Assembly: GCA_035578905.1 (NCBI GenBank)
Contig: JAQJVL010000289.1
Span: 872,760-936,759, forward strand
DNA: 64,000 nucleotides
Source: Stictocephala bisonia
Taxonomy: Eukaryota; Arthropoda; Insecta; Hemiptera; Membracidae
Direction of reading: 5' to 3'
The position numbers and the translations under genes are program-made. The notes beneath the pieces are model-generated. The model was given only the letters and a program-made list of their open reading frames with translations, did no database searches and was not told the DNA's origin. Shown here piece by piece: positions 50,294 through 60,200 of the stretch. How positions within the stretch are numbered: the stretch's first letter is position 1; every line of letters starts with the position of its first letter.

Positions 50294-51088
50294 ATGCCAC
50301 GTTCGCCTCCTTCAACAAGATCAAAGGTCAAGAGGAGTGGAGATAAGAGACCTGTACGACGATCTATATCTCTGTCGTCACCGTCTACTTCGTCTGCTCC
50401 CCCCACCACCATGTCGACATCAGCTGTTTCCTTATCAGAACTGGAGTCAACAATAACAAAGTGCCTCTCTAAGGACAGCTTTGTTACTAAAATTGTTGAT
50501 CTCTTGTCTACCAGGGTCAAAGATGTTGTGCTTGAGGTGTTAACTGAGTCATTACGGGAGGCAAGAGAAGAAATTGAGGATTTAAGAAAGCAAGTTGCTT
50601 CCTTAAAATCCGACATCAAGAAGGTTGAAAGCCGTGCAGCCTCTCGTAATGATGATATAGAACAGTATACACGACGACACAACCTAAGGATATTTGGTGT
50701 TCCTGAGGTCGCAGATGAAGATACTGACGTTGTTGTGACGAAGTTCTTCACCGATAGGCTGAAGCTGGACATTCCTCTGGATAAGCTAGATAGAACGCAC
50801 CGTGTAGGGAAGAAGCCTGGGCCAGCAGCCGACGGAAAACCTAGATGGAGACCAATAATAGTTCGGTTCTCCAGCTATCGAGATCGGCGCCAAGTCTACA
50901 CCTCGAAGAAGCTTCTGAAGGGGTCTGGGATGACGGTGCGGGAGGATCTTACTTCCGGACGGGTGGAGTTGCTGAAGGCTGCTATCTCCAGATTCGGCGT
51001 CAGGAACACCTGGACTTTTGATGGCAGAATACACTGGCTTCATAATGGTATCAAAGGTACTGCGATCCACATGGAGGACTTAAAGTGA
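50294..51088 (+). CDS. Retrotransposon ORF1 protein (coiled coil plus L1-ORF1p-like RRM)
   Basis: A 264-residue protein. Residues 1-50 are basic and Ser/Pro/Thr-rich, likely disordered. Residues ~65-125 are heptad-rich (LTESLREAREEIEDLRKQ) and predicted coiled coil. From ~126 the YTRRHNLRIFGVPE motif opens an RRM-like fold typical of L1/CR1-type ORF1 proteins, followed by a basic, Arg-rich C-terminal domain (WRPIIVRFSSYRDRRQV). No CCHC zinc knuckle is seen. In related elements this protein coats element RNA as a multimeric chaperone in the cytoplasmic RNP. ATG 50294 is the first Met after the apparent element 5' end. The frame ends TTA AAG TGA, and the same bases read AAA|GTGAGT, a strong splice-donor match. 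Confidence 0.85.
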   Translation: MPRSPPSTRSKVKRSGDKRPVRRSISLSSPSTSSAPPTTMSTSAVSLSELESTITKCLSKDSFVTKIVDLLSTRVKDVVLEVLTESLREAREEIEDLRKQVASLKSDIKKVESRAASRNDDIEQYTRRHNLRIFGVPEVADEDTDVVVTKFFTDRLKLDIPLDKLDRTHRVGKKPGPAADGKPRWRPIIVRFSSYRDRRQVYTSKKLLKGSGMTVREDLTSGRVELLKAAISRFGVRNTWTFDGRIHWLHNGIKGTAIHMEDLK

Positions 51089-52078
51089 GTCATCATCTGT
51101 AATTCTTACAATTTGTATTTATTTGGACTGAGACTTTGTTAAATATTTTATCTTATTGCAAACTTTGTTTACTAATATATTAAGAGATCAGTTTAATAAG
51201 TACAAAGATTACTATTGATACTATTCCATATTTTAAAAATATTCTCTTTTTTTCTTTTCAACTTTTACATTATTTTTAGTCAAATATTATTTTTGTTTTG
51301 CCTGAAATGTTATTCCATTAGAATATTTATTAAATCCATAAAACTATTATTTTAGTTTATTTATTTTTTATTAATAATGTACATAAAACTTAAGTCCATA
51401 CATTTTATTGTCATTTTGATTGACTTATGTTTATTATATTTGCAATTGCATGTAACTATATAGACCAACATGTAGTCTAAGTAATGTATGAATGTGTTTA
51501 CCTATAACTCATGTGATTTTTTATTAAAATTCCAGAAATAATTATATTTTTAAATAGTTTATTATTTTTAACATAAATTGAAAGTACTTTTTAAACAAAC
51601 TAATTAGTTTTTCTCTAGCATTCATTTATTTATTTATTTATTTTTTTTTTAAATTCTTCCATGATAATTTGTATTGACATTTTTAATTTTATTTTGTAGT
51701 ACGCATTATGTTTTATATTTGAGTCCGAGCAAGAAATTATTTAATGCTTATGTTAAGGTTTTATAAATTTTGTTTTGTATTAATTATGTTATCATTTTAT
51801 AGTAGTAAGTACTTACACAATTATTATTGATTATTTTGTAGTTGAACTATTTTTAGTTTTAAAATTCAATCTCGTTATAATTTTTAATTCATGTGTGGAG
51901 TCAACACCCCCATGTTAAGCTTTGTCAAATGACAAATATTCACTTGTCTGTATTATTGTTTTTGTTGAATTTATTTTTTTTACTTTTTGTTATATGCATG
52001 AATGGTGTATGAATGAATTGCTCGCATCGCCTTGGCCGCCGGTATCGCTGGCTCTTCGTCACTTGCAGGGACTCGTAG
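51089..52078 (+). other. AT-rich spacer between ORF1 and ORF2 of the retrotransposon
   Basis: About 990 bp with no coding signal, rich in T runs and TTTATTTATTTATTT. It is bounded by GTGAGT at 51085 and by CTTCGTCACTTGCAG ending at 52068, the form of an intron. ORFs of jockey-type elements usually abut or overlap, so this length is unusual. An ATG at 52013 lies in the ORF2 frame but meets TAG at 52076. Confidence 0.55.
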
Positions 52079-54964
52079 GTGTCGGTACCTGACGACTCCA
52101 CTCCGGACGGGGGCCCCCTCTCGCTCCCACATTATATCAGCCACATTCTTTCTCCACATCAGAAACTTCTCAAGATAGCCCACATCAATGCACAATCCCT
52201 CCCTTGTCACATTGATGAGTTTAGATATATTTTTCAAACTTCTACCTTTGATATTATTTTAATTTCTGAAACTTGGTTAAAAGCAAATATTTCTGATCAA
52301 TCAGTGGAGTTAAATGGCTACACTTTATTTCGGAATGACAGGCAGCATAAGGGTGGTGGTGGTGTTGGAGCATTTGTTAAATCACACCTGAAAACTGCTA
52401 TTGTTCATAGTTCTGACACTACCGTACCTGATCGCCCTGAATTCATGCTTCTTGATGTCTGTGTGAATGATACACATATCCTTATCAGTGTATGTTACAG
52501 GGCACCTAATCTTGGGTATCTAGCGGAATTTGAACACGCACTGCTAGATATCATGGCTCTCTACAGTCATGTTATTGTTATGGGTGACTTTAATACTGAT
52601 CTAATAGGGCCTCCAACTCATGACAAGACCTTTTTGGAAAACATGTTAAACTCTTTTAACTTGACAATACTGCCTCTACAAGCTACACATCACACTGCCA
52701 CGGCTGCCACTTGGCTTGATATCATGGCGGTTAGTGATCCTGACCTAGTCGCACTCCACGGACAGCTTCCGGCTCCAGGTCTTTCTAAACATGACTTACT
52801 TCTATTTGTTTACAAACTTCGTCCTCCTAAATCAAAAGCTAAGTTTATTACATACAGGAATTATAAAACACTCGACTGTAATTCAGTTTTATATGATGCT
52901 TTGTCATTGCCCTGGCAAGATATCCTTCTACTATCAGATGTAGACGCTATGGTTCAGCAGTTTAATTTCCTGCTTATTGGCCTGCTGGATCATCACGCTC
53001 CTCTTATCACTAAACGCTTAACCAAAAGACCTGCTCCTTGGATCAATGCAAGTATTCGAACAATGCAGAAGCAACGTGACTCGTCATTTCGTAAGGCACG
53101 TCTAACTAAATCACAGGAAGACTGCTCAGTCTATAAAAAACTAAGAAATCAAGTTCAACAACAAATACGCAATTCTAAGATTAGGTACTATTACAATTCA
53201 CTTAATAACTCTAAGTCTACGAAGTTTACATGGTCCAAAATTAAGGAGCTGGGAATTGGAAAACCCAATAAACCTGAACATATCAATATCGATCTCAATA
53301 CTATTAATGACTTTTTTGTAAATATTCCTGTGGATGTTTCTGGTGCCAAAAACTACTCCATTGAGCTTCTGAATTCTCCCATTGTTATACCTGAAATTCA
53401 ATTTTCATTTAAAACAGTGTCTGAGCGTGATGTTCTGAAGGCTATAATGCGAACATCAAGTAATGCAGTTGGGGCAGATAGTCTTCCTATTAAATTTTTA
53501 AAGATAACTTTACCCGTTACAATTCCAATAATCACTGCTATTTTCAATACTTCCTTAATGACCGGGATCTTCCCAACTGCATGGAAATCTGCTATAGTTT
53601 GTCCCCTTCAAAAAGTTGCGAATCCTGTATCACCATCTGATCTGAGACCCATTAGTATTCTCCCTGCTCTTTCCAAATGTCTTGAAAGAATTGTCCATAC
53701 GCAACTCTCATATTATATTGAGGAATTTAATTTAATATCTAAATTTCAATCTGGTTTCCGTAAATTTCATAGTACTACAACAGCTCTTCTTAAAATTACA
53801 GAAGATATCCGTGCAGCTATGGACAATGGAGAGCTTACATTGTTAACACTTTTTGACTTTTCAAAAGCTTTCGATTGTGTTTATCACCCTCTTCTTACAA
53901 TAAAATTAAAAAAATATGGTCTAACTGATGGTAGTGTTGGCTGGGTCGAGTCCTATCTATCTGGCCGTAGGCAGTGTGTAAAAACTAATGATGGTATGTC
54001 TGAATGGAGACATGTTTCTAGAGGAGTTCCTCAGGGTTCAGTGTTGGGTCCACTACTGTTTATTCTTTATATAAATGATATTACAGATCACATAAGATAT
54101 TCCTCCTACCACTTATATGCAGATGACTTGCAAATCTATCAACACTTCTCTATTACTGAGATGGCAAGAGCTATTTCTAGAACAAACAGTGACATCGATG
54201 CACTTTCTTCTTGGGCCGTGAAACATGGATTGAAGCTTAATGAACAAAAGACACAAGCAATTGTCATTGGACACCCAAGACTAATTTCTAAAGTTAATAT
54301 TGACACATTTCCTAAGCTTCAACTAAATAACTCTACTTTAGATTATTGTGACAAAGTAAAGAATCTTGGTCTTGTCATGGGTAGGACTTTGAATTGGAAT
54401 GATCAGATTATGACTACGTGCAATCGAGTGTTTGCTGGCATTCACTGCTTGAAACGCTATGCATCTTTTCTTCCATTTAACGTTAAAGTGATGCTGGTCA
54501 AGACACTTGTTTTGCCTCATTTTAATTATTGTGACATCGTAACTAATGACATGACTGTTAAGCTCTCGGACAAGCTTCAACGTGCGCAGAACTATTGTAT
54601 AAAATTTATTTTCAATCTACGGTGTTATGATCACGTTACGCCATTCTTCAATGAACTGTCTATTCTTAAGCTTAAACAGCTTCGTGAGTATCATTTACTA
54701 TTACTGATTCACAAGATTTTAAAAACAAAAAATCCCAGTTACTTGTCCGAGCGTTTCAGGTTCATGAACGAAATAAGTTCTAGAAATACTCGTCAGGGGG
54801 CATCAATATTATCAGTCCCTGTACATCGCACTACTTTATATAACAAATCTTTCACTGTAACAGCTTGTCGCCTATGGAATGCGCTCCCTGACAGCATCAA
54901 AATAATCGAAGGTTACCCTCGTTACGGGGTGGAAGTTAAAGGTCATTTGATGCGGGATCTGTAG
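52079..54964 (+). CDS. Retrotransposon ORF2: endonuclease plus reverse transcriptase
   Basis: The protein nicks target DNA and reverse-transcribes element RNA from the nick. The open frame is 962 codons including the stop. Counting from 52079, residues ~32-245 form an APE-type endonuclease/exonuclease/phosphatase domain: HINAQSL, ISETWL (62-67), VIVMGDFNTDL (165-175) and LSKHD (235-239, in place of the usual SDH). The RT domain spans about 450-710: LFDFSKAFDCV (591-601, first catalytic Asp), GVPQGSVLGPLL (649-660) and YADD (680-683). The tail has the family's RLWNALPDSI block. No RNase H is evident. The frame begins with GTG directly after TAG, and the first in-frame ATG is about 120 codons in, inside the endonuclease. 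Translation therefore needs splicing, readthrough, reinitiation or non-AUG start, or this copy has a point-mutated start region. Confidence 0.92.
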   Translation: MSVPDDSTPDGGPLSLPHYISHILSPHQKLLKIAHINAQSLPCHIDEFRYIFQTSTFDIILISETWLKANISDQSVELNGYTLFRNDRQHKGGGGVGAFVKSHLKTAIVHSSDTTVPDRPEFMLLDVCVNDTHILISVCYRAPNLGYLAEFEHALLDIMALYSHVIVMGDFNTDLIGPPTHDKTFLENMLNSFNLTILPLQATHHTATAATWLDIMAVSDPDLVALHGQLPAPGLSKHDLLLFVYKLRPPKSKAKFITYRNYKTLDCNSVLYDALSLPWQDILLLSDVDAMVQQFNFLLIGLLDHHAPLITKRLTKRPAPWINASIRTMQKQRDSSFRKARLTKSQEDCSVYKKLRNQVQQQIRNSKIRYYYNSLNNSKSTKFTWSKIKELGIGKPNKPEHINIDLNTINDFFVNIPVDVSGAKNYSIELLNSPIVIPEIQFSFKTVSERDVLKAIMRTSSNAVGADSLPIKFLKITLPVTIPIITAIFNTSLMTGIFPTAWKSAIVCPLQKVANPVSPSDLRPISILPALSKCLERIVHTQLSYYIEEFNLISKFQSGFRKFHSTTTALLKITEDIRAAMDNGELTLLTLFDFSKAFDCVYHPLLTIKLKKYGLTDGSVGWVESYLSGRRQCVKTNDGMSEWRHVSRGVPQGSVLGPLLFILYINDITDHIRYSSYHLYADDLQIYQHFSITEMARAISRTNSDIDALSSWAVKHGLKLNEQKTQAIVIGHPRLISKVNIDTFPKLQLNNSTLDYCDKVKNLGLVMGRTLNWNDQIMTTCNRVFAGIHCLKRYASFLPFNVKVMLVKTLVLPHFNYCDIVTNDMTVKLSDKLQRAQNYCIKFIFNLRCYDHVTPFFNELSILKLKQLREYHLLLLIHKILKTKNPSYLSERFRFMNEISSRNTRQGASILSVPVHRTTLYNKSFTVTACRLWNALPDSIKIIEGYPRYGVEVKGHLMRDL

Positions 54965-55316
54965 TGGCGGTGGGCTGGTGGTTTGCGGGGGCTATGTGGG
55001 GTGTGAGTAAGGTATGAATGGGTGAGTGTCTTTAGAGCGTTTTTTTTCTTTCTTTCTTTTGAATTTACTGTTAAATTTGAATAGTTAGTGCCAATTTCTT
55101 TTCTATTGATTAGCTTTATTAGATTAGTTAATCTTTTAATATTTGTTTATTTGTATATAAAATTGTCTTATATTGTATTACGTAGAGTTTAATATGATTT
55201 TATGTTATCTATTTCAAGTTGTATTATTTATCTGAGGTTAAGTGGTAGAGAGGACTCTATAGTCCTAACTTCGCCTCCAATAAAGCCATTTTTCATTTCA
55301 TTTCATTTCATTTTAA
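54965..55316 (+). other. 3' UTR and tail of the retrotransposon
   Basis: The UTR contains GAGGACTCTATAGTCCTAAC, a small self-complementary hairpin, followed by CCAATAAAGCC (poly-A signal 55279-55284) and the repeated TTTCA tail. The hairpin plus short tandem tail is the usual recognition end for CR1/jockey-type RTs. Confidence 0.75.
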
Positions 55317-55317
55317 T

Positions 55318-55853
55318 CTTCAAAAATGTGTGGTCTTATCAGTCGGATCTCTCCCTTGTACTTTAGGATTTTTTTTCTGCCCATACATGCAAATTGTGGC
55401 TGTTAAATAAGCCTTCTCTGGTAAATGGAGACTCATAAGTCTACAATATATATATTTTAGTTGTACTGCTCAGTTTCACTTTGTAATAGCCAGCAACAAA
55501 TTTCAACTCTATTACAAGAGCAAAGTCAGTTGGCTCTAAAGCTTGTACTGAAGTTAAATGCTGTGCATTATGTTTGTTTCTGTGTCAAATTTCCAAAACC
55601 TTCCACTTTGACATATCAACTTAACGGGCAACCTGCCGGCTGCTAGTTTCTGGATTAGTTTAACAGTATCAAGAACCAAATCATTCACTCCTAGATCATT
55701 AGCAGATTTAAACACAGTGCCCCTCTCCACTAGTCGCTGATGCAGCCTCGTAAACACTGCCTGTTCGGCGACCTGGGTATCAATCAGCGTATTGCCGTTA
55801 AATAAGCCGTACACAAAGTGCATGTCTGCATAATCACGAGTTGTAAACTCCAT
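55318..55853 (-). pseudogene. Mariner-like transposase, N-terminal half (decayed)
   Basis: The start Met at 55853 opens MEFTTRDYADMHFVYGLFNG, then a TRLHQRLVERGTVF segment. This is the helix-turn-helix DNA-binding domain (DUF4817 type) that heads many insect mariner-like transposases. The first frame stops near 55554. Just downstream, another frame gives HLTSVQALEPTDFALVIEL (linker consensus of this family) and then PFTREGLFNSHNLHVWAEKK, the block around the first catalytic Asp. The expected DE pair reads YE here, so a catalytic residue appears lost. The coding text ends at the A/T-rich tail of the nested retrotransposon and resumes at 50260. It is a pseudogene. Confidence 0.8.
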
Positions 55854-56262
55854 GGCAGCATAAAGTTGACTAATTTGAGCAGATAACTATTTGATGGGGG
55901 TATATTCGTGTGGGCCCTGGTTAACAAAACTTAATAAGGAAGTAATGCACCATTCTGGCGAGACTGATAACAAAGGAATTGAATCGTTGATTGGCATTCA
56001 TCTCTCACTAACAGCCACAAATTATTTCAAACTGCCTTGTCTTTCATAATCTTTAATTCTTTGTTGAAGTACATAATTACAATTACATGAAAATCAAAGT
56101 TCAGTGTTACTATTGATTTTTTTAAATTTTGAATGGGATGTGTATTATAGTTTTGTGACTGCTAAAAGTGGGTCGCCGAATACTAAACCATATTCATGTG
56201 GCATTTCACTCTAAAGCATATTAAATTGCTAAGTTTTTTATGTAACTTAACCTCTTCTTGTA
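55854..56262. other. Transposon 5' leader of the transposase, non-coding
   Basis: This lies between the transposase start (minus strand) and the right inverted repeat. It should hold the transposase promoter, but no element can be pinned down. Confidence 0.4.
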
Positions 56263-56621
56263 TACAGGGTTTTCATGAAAATGATTGGTTCAATAATCGT
56301 TGATCCTTTTTTTAACTTAGCAATGCTACACTTCGAATTAGCCTTAGCATCAATTTTATAATATGGCCATTCAAAATAATGACTTTATCAGATAGAAAAT
56401 TTAATGGTAATTGGGAAATGATGTCAATTTTGGTCATGTGTTTTTAGGTCACCAAAGAATCGCAAATTTTTGTACAAAAACACGGGTTTTTTTAAGAAAA
56501 ATTTAAATTAATTCATTTCCAAGCCAATTTTAAGTTATACTTTTATTTGTACACCGTTGTGTTATATTTACATTATATTATAACCCTTTAAAAACTGTCA
56601 CACCAAAAGCCAACCACCTTC
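56263..56621. repeat. Right long terminal inverted repeat of the transposon
   Basis: Reverse-complement partner of 49150-49541. Its inner edge reads TACAGGGTTTTC, which itself looks like a CAG-type transposon end, so the arm could alternatively be a MITE-sized unit recruited as a terminus. Confidence 0.85.
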
Positions 56622-56623
56622 TA

Positions 56624-56850
56624 TAAACAATTACAATCATTACTGTAGGCGCAGAAATTAAGTGCACCCGAGTTTGAATGTGGTTTTCTAAGAAGCAGAT
56701 AAAAACTCCAATCACACCATTGTTTTTCACAATTTATCGTACGGAATGATATAAAATTTTACTGTAAGTTTTAATAATTTGTTTTTAACTAGTTAGAACA
56801 AAAAATTACCTAAATTTTAACTAATTTCAACTTTACATCAAATGTACACA
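56624..56850. repeat. Right flank of the transposon, duplicated at 63123-63365
   Basis: GCAGAAATTAAGTGCACCCG, TTTTCTAAGAAGC, AAAACTCCAATCACACCATT and AGTTTTAATAATTTGT appear in the same order at 63150-63300. Confidence 0.8.
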
Positions 56851-57289
56851 TACAAGTTAACATTGTATGAACTGAAGATTAAATTTAAATAGTTGGAATA
56901 TCTATTAATAAAAAAAAACTATTTTTAAATGGTCAAAAATATAAAGAAAGTTGATATTTGGCTTTCTAAAATATTGTTGACACACTCGTAATTGTAATAC
57001 TATGTGATCATTGTCGATGATTTGCTAAATAAAAATACTTATATGATAATCTTTAAAGGCAAATAAAACTGTTAAAATTACAAGCCATTGTTACGATCCA
57101 TTTAAACCAGGAGTTGGTAATTAGTAGTGTATTTAATTAAAATAATTACATCTAATGTCTTGAGTGATATTAAATTATATTTTAAGCCCGTAAAAGTCAG
57201 ATTAACATTAGCCTGAAATATTATATATTCTGTGATATAATCAGTAAAAAAAATATTATACATACAGTTAAAATCATGGAAGGTCCTAC
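56851..57289. other. AT-rich non-coding stretch
   Basis: Nothing is recognised. Confidence 0.5.
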
Positions 57290-60200
57290 GACAAAACCCC
57301 CTGCAGTGAACATTCCTGGCTTGTTGTCCAGCTGGGCTAGCAGAACTCTAACCTGAAAATACGTAGAGTAGAGACAAGAAAAGTCCAGCTACAACAAACC
57401 TCATGCTATGAACACTCCTGGCTTGTTGTTCAGATGAGCGAGCATAACTCTAACTGTAAATTACGGCAAATAACAGGAAAAGTTCTGCTACAACATACCT
57501 CCTACTATAAATACTCCTTGCTTGTTGTCCAGATGAACGAGCAGAACTCCTACCTGAAAATACGTACAGCTAATAACAGGAAAAGTTCTGCTACAGCAAA
57601 CCTCCTGCTATAAACTTGTTTATAGTATACTACAACAAACCTCATACTTCTGGCTTGTTGTCCAGATGAACAAGCAGAACTCTAACCTGAAAGTACAGCT
57701 AATAACAGGAAAAGTTCTGCTACAGCAAACCTCCTGCTATAAACTTGTTTATAGTATACTACAACAAACCTCATACTCCTGGCTTGTTGTCCATCCAGAT
57801 GAACAAGCAGAACTCTTACCTGAAAGTACAGCTAATAACAGGAAAAGTTCTGCTACAACAAACCTCCCACTATAGTACTACCAACTTGTTTATAGTATAC
57901 TACAACAAACCTCATACTCCTGGCTTGTTGCCCAGGTGAACAAGCAGAACTCTTACCTGAAAGTACAGCTAATAACAGGAAAAGTTCTGCTACAGCAAAC
58001 CTCCCACTATAAACTTGTTTATAGTATACTACAACAAACCTCATACTCCTGGCTTGTTGCCCAGGTGAACAAGCAGAACTCTTACCCGAAAGTACAGCTA
58101 ATAACAGGAAAAGTTCTGCTACAGCAAACCACCCACTATAAACTTGTTTATAGTATACTACAACAAACCTCATACTCCTGGCTTGTTGCCCAGGTGAACA
58201 AGCAGAACTTTTACCCGAAAGTACAGCTAATAACAGGAAAAGTTCTGCTACAGCAAACCTCCCACTATAAACTTGTTTATAGTATACTACAACAAACCTC
58301 ATACTCCTGGCTTGTTGGCCAGGTGAACAAGCAGAACTCTTACTTGAAAGTACAGCTAATAACAGGAAAAGTTCTGCGCTACAGCAAACCTCCTGCTATA
58401 AACTTGTTTATAGTATACTACAACAAACCTCATACTCCTGGCTTGTGGGCCAGGTGAACAAGCAGAACTCTTACTTGAAAGTACAGCTAATAACAGGAAA
58501 GGTTCTGCGCTACAGCAAACCTCCTGCTATAAACTTGTTTATAGTATACTACAACAAACCTCATACTCCTGGCTTGTTGTCCAGATGAACAAGCAGAACT
58601 CTAACCTGAAAGTACAGCTAATAACAGGAAAAGTTCTGCTACAGCAAACCTCCTGCTATAAACTTGTTTATAGTATACTACAACAAACCTCATACTCCTG
58701 GCTTGTTGGCCAGGTGAACAAGCAGAACTCTTACTTGAAAGTACAGCTAATAACAGGAAAAGTTCTGCTACAGCAAACCTCCTGCTATAAATTTGTTTAT
58801 AGTATACTACAACAAACCTCATACTCCTGGCTTGTTGGCCAGGTGAACAAGCAGAACTCTAACCTGAAAGTACAGCTAATAACAGGAAAAGTTCTGCTAC
58901 AGCAAACCTCCCACTATAAACTTGTTTATAGTATACTACAACAAACCTCATACTCCTGGCTTGTTGGCCAGGTGAACAAGCAGAACTCTTACTTGAAAGT
59001 ACAGCTAATAACAGGAAAAGTTCTGCTACAGCAAACCTCCCACTATAAACTTGTTTATAGTATACTACAACAAACCTCATACTCCTGGCTTGTTGGCCAG
59101 GTGAACAAGCAGAACTCTTACTTGAAAGTACAGCTAATAACAGGAAAAGTTCTGCTACAGCAAACCTCCCACTATAAACTTGTTTATAGTATACTACAAC
59201 AAACCTCATACTCCTGGCTTGTTGGCCAGGTGAACAAGCAGAACTCTTACTTGAAAGTACAGCTAATAACAGGAAAAGTTCTGCTACAGCAAACCTCCCA
59301 CTATAAACTTGTTTATAGTATACTACAACAAACCTCATACTCCTGGCTTGTTGGCCAGGTGAACAAGCAGAACTCTTACTTGAAAGTACAGCTAATAACA
59401 GGAAAAGTTCTGCTACAGCAAACCTCCTGCTATAAACTTGTTTATAGTATACTACAACAAACCTCATACTCCTGGCTTGTTGGCCAGGTGAACAAGCAGA
59501 ACTCTTACTTGAAAGTACAGCTAATAACAGGAAAAGTTCTGCTACAGCAAACCTCCCACTATAAACTTGTTTATAGTATACTACAACAAACCTCATACTC
59601 CTGGCTTGTTGGCCAGGTGAACAAGCAGAACTCTTACTTGAAAGTACAGCTAATAACAGGAAAAGTTCTGCTACAGCAAACCTCCTGCTATAAACTTGTT
59701 TATAGTATACTACAACAAACCTCATACTCCTGGCTTGTTGGCCAGGTGAACAAGCAGAACTCTTACTTGAAAGTACAGCTAATAACAGGAAAAGTTCTGC
59801 TACAGCAAACCTCCCACTATAAACTTGTTTATAGTATACTACAACAAACCTCATACTCCTGGCTTGTTGGCCAGGTGAACAAGCAGAACTCTTACTTTAA
59901 AGTACAGCTAATAACAGGAAAAGTTCTGCTACAGCAAACCTCCTGCTATAAACTTGTTTATAGTATACTACAACAAACCTCATACTCCTGGCTTGTTGTC
60001 CATCCAGATGAACAAGCAGAACTCTTACCCGAAAGTACAGCTAATAACAGGAAAAGTTCTGCTACAGCAAACCTCCCACTATAAACTTGTTTATAGTATA
60101 CTACAACAAACCTCATACTCCTGGCTTGTTGGCCAGGTGAACAAGCAGAACTCTTACTTGAAAGTACAGCTAATAACAGGAAAAGTTCTGCTACAGCAAA

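Larger units (their letters stand above)
50275..55316 (+). mobile_element. Jockey/CR1-type non-LTR retrotransposon, near full length, nested
   Basis: The element has a very short 5' leader, ORF1 (50294-51088), a ~990-bp AT-rich spacer, ORF2 (52079-54964), a ~330-bp 3' UTR with AATAAA at 55279-55284 and a (TTTCA)n tail at about 55291-55316. It lies inside, and opposite in strand to, the mariner-like transposase. Target duplication is uncertain: a short TCAAAA word occurs on both sides. Both ORFs are free of internal stops over their domains, which suggests a young insertion, but the ORF2 start is abnormal. Clade assignment (jockey, CR1 or a relative) needs a tree. Confidence 0.88.
49150..56621. 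mobile_element. Tc1/mariner-superfamily transposon split by a nested retrotransposon
   Basis: The left end CAGGGTGGTTAGCTTTTGG and the right end, read in reverse complement, GAAGGTGGTTGGCTTTTGG are inverted and bordered by TA (49148-49149 and 56622-56623). Homology between the arms continues for several hundred bases: 49150-49541 against 56263-56621, with a ~40-bp deletion in the right arm. The total is 7.47 kb; without the nested ~5 kb retrotransposon it would be ~2.4 kb. It carries one decayed transposase on the minus strand. A paralogous uninterrupted site at 63048-63365 supports these boundaries. Confidence 0.88.

Noticed and set aside
50294..50772. 161-codon minus-strand frame opposite ORF1
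   Set aside because: It is a shadow of ORF1; the plus-strand frame has the coiled coil and RRM-type motif.
58585..60084. 499-codon open frame as a repeat protein gene
   Set aside because: The period of 129 bp is a multiple of three and the opposite strand is equally open. Frame-breaking indel variants are tolerated and no start or regulatory context is seen.
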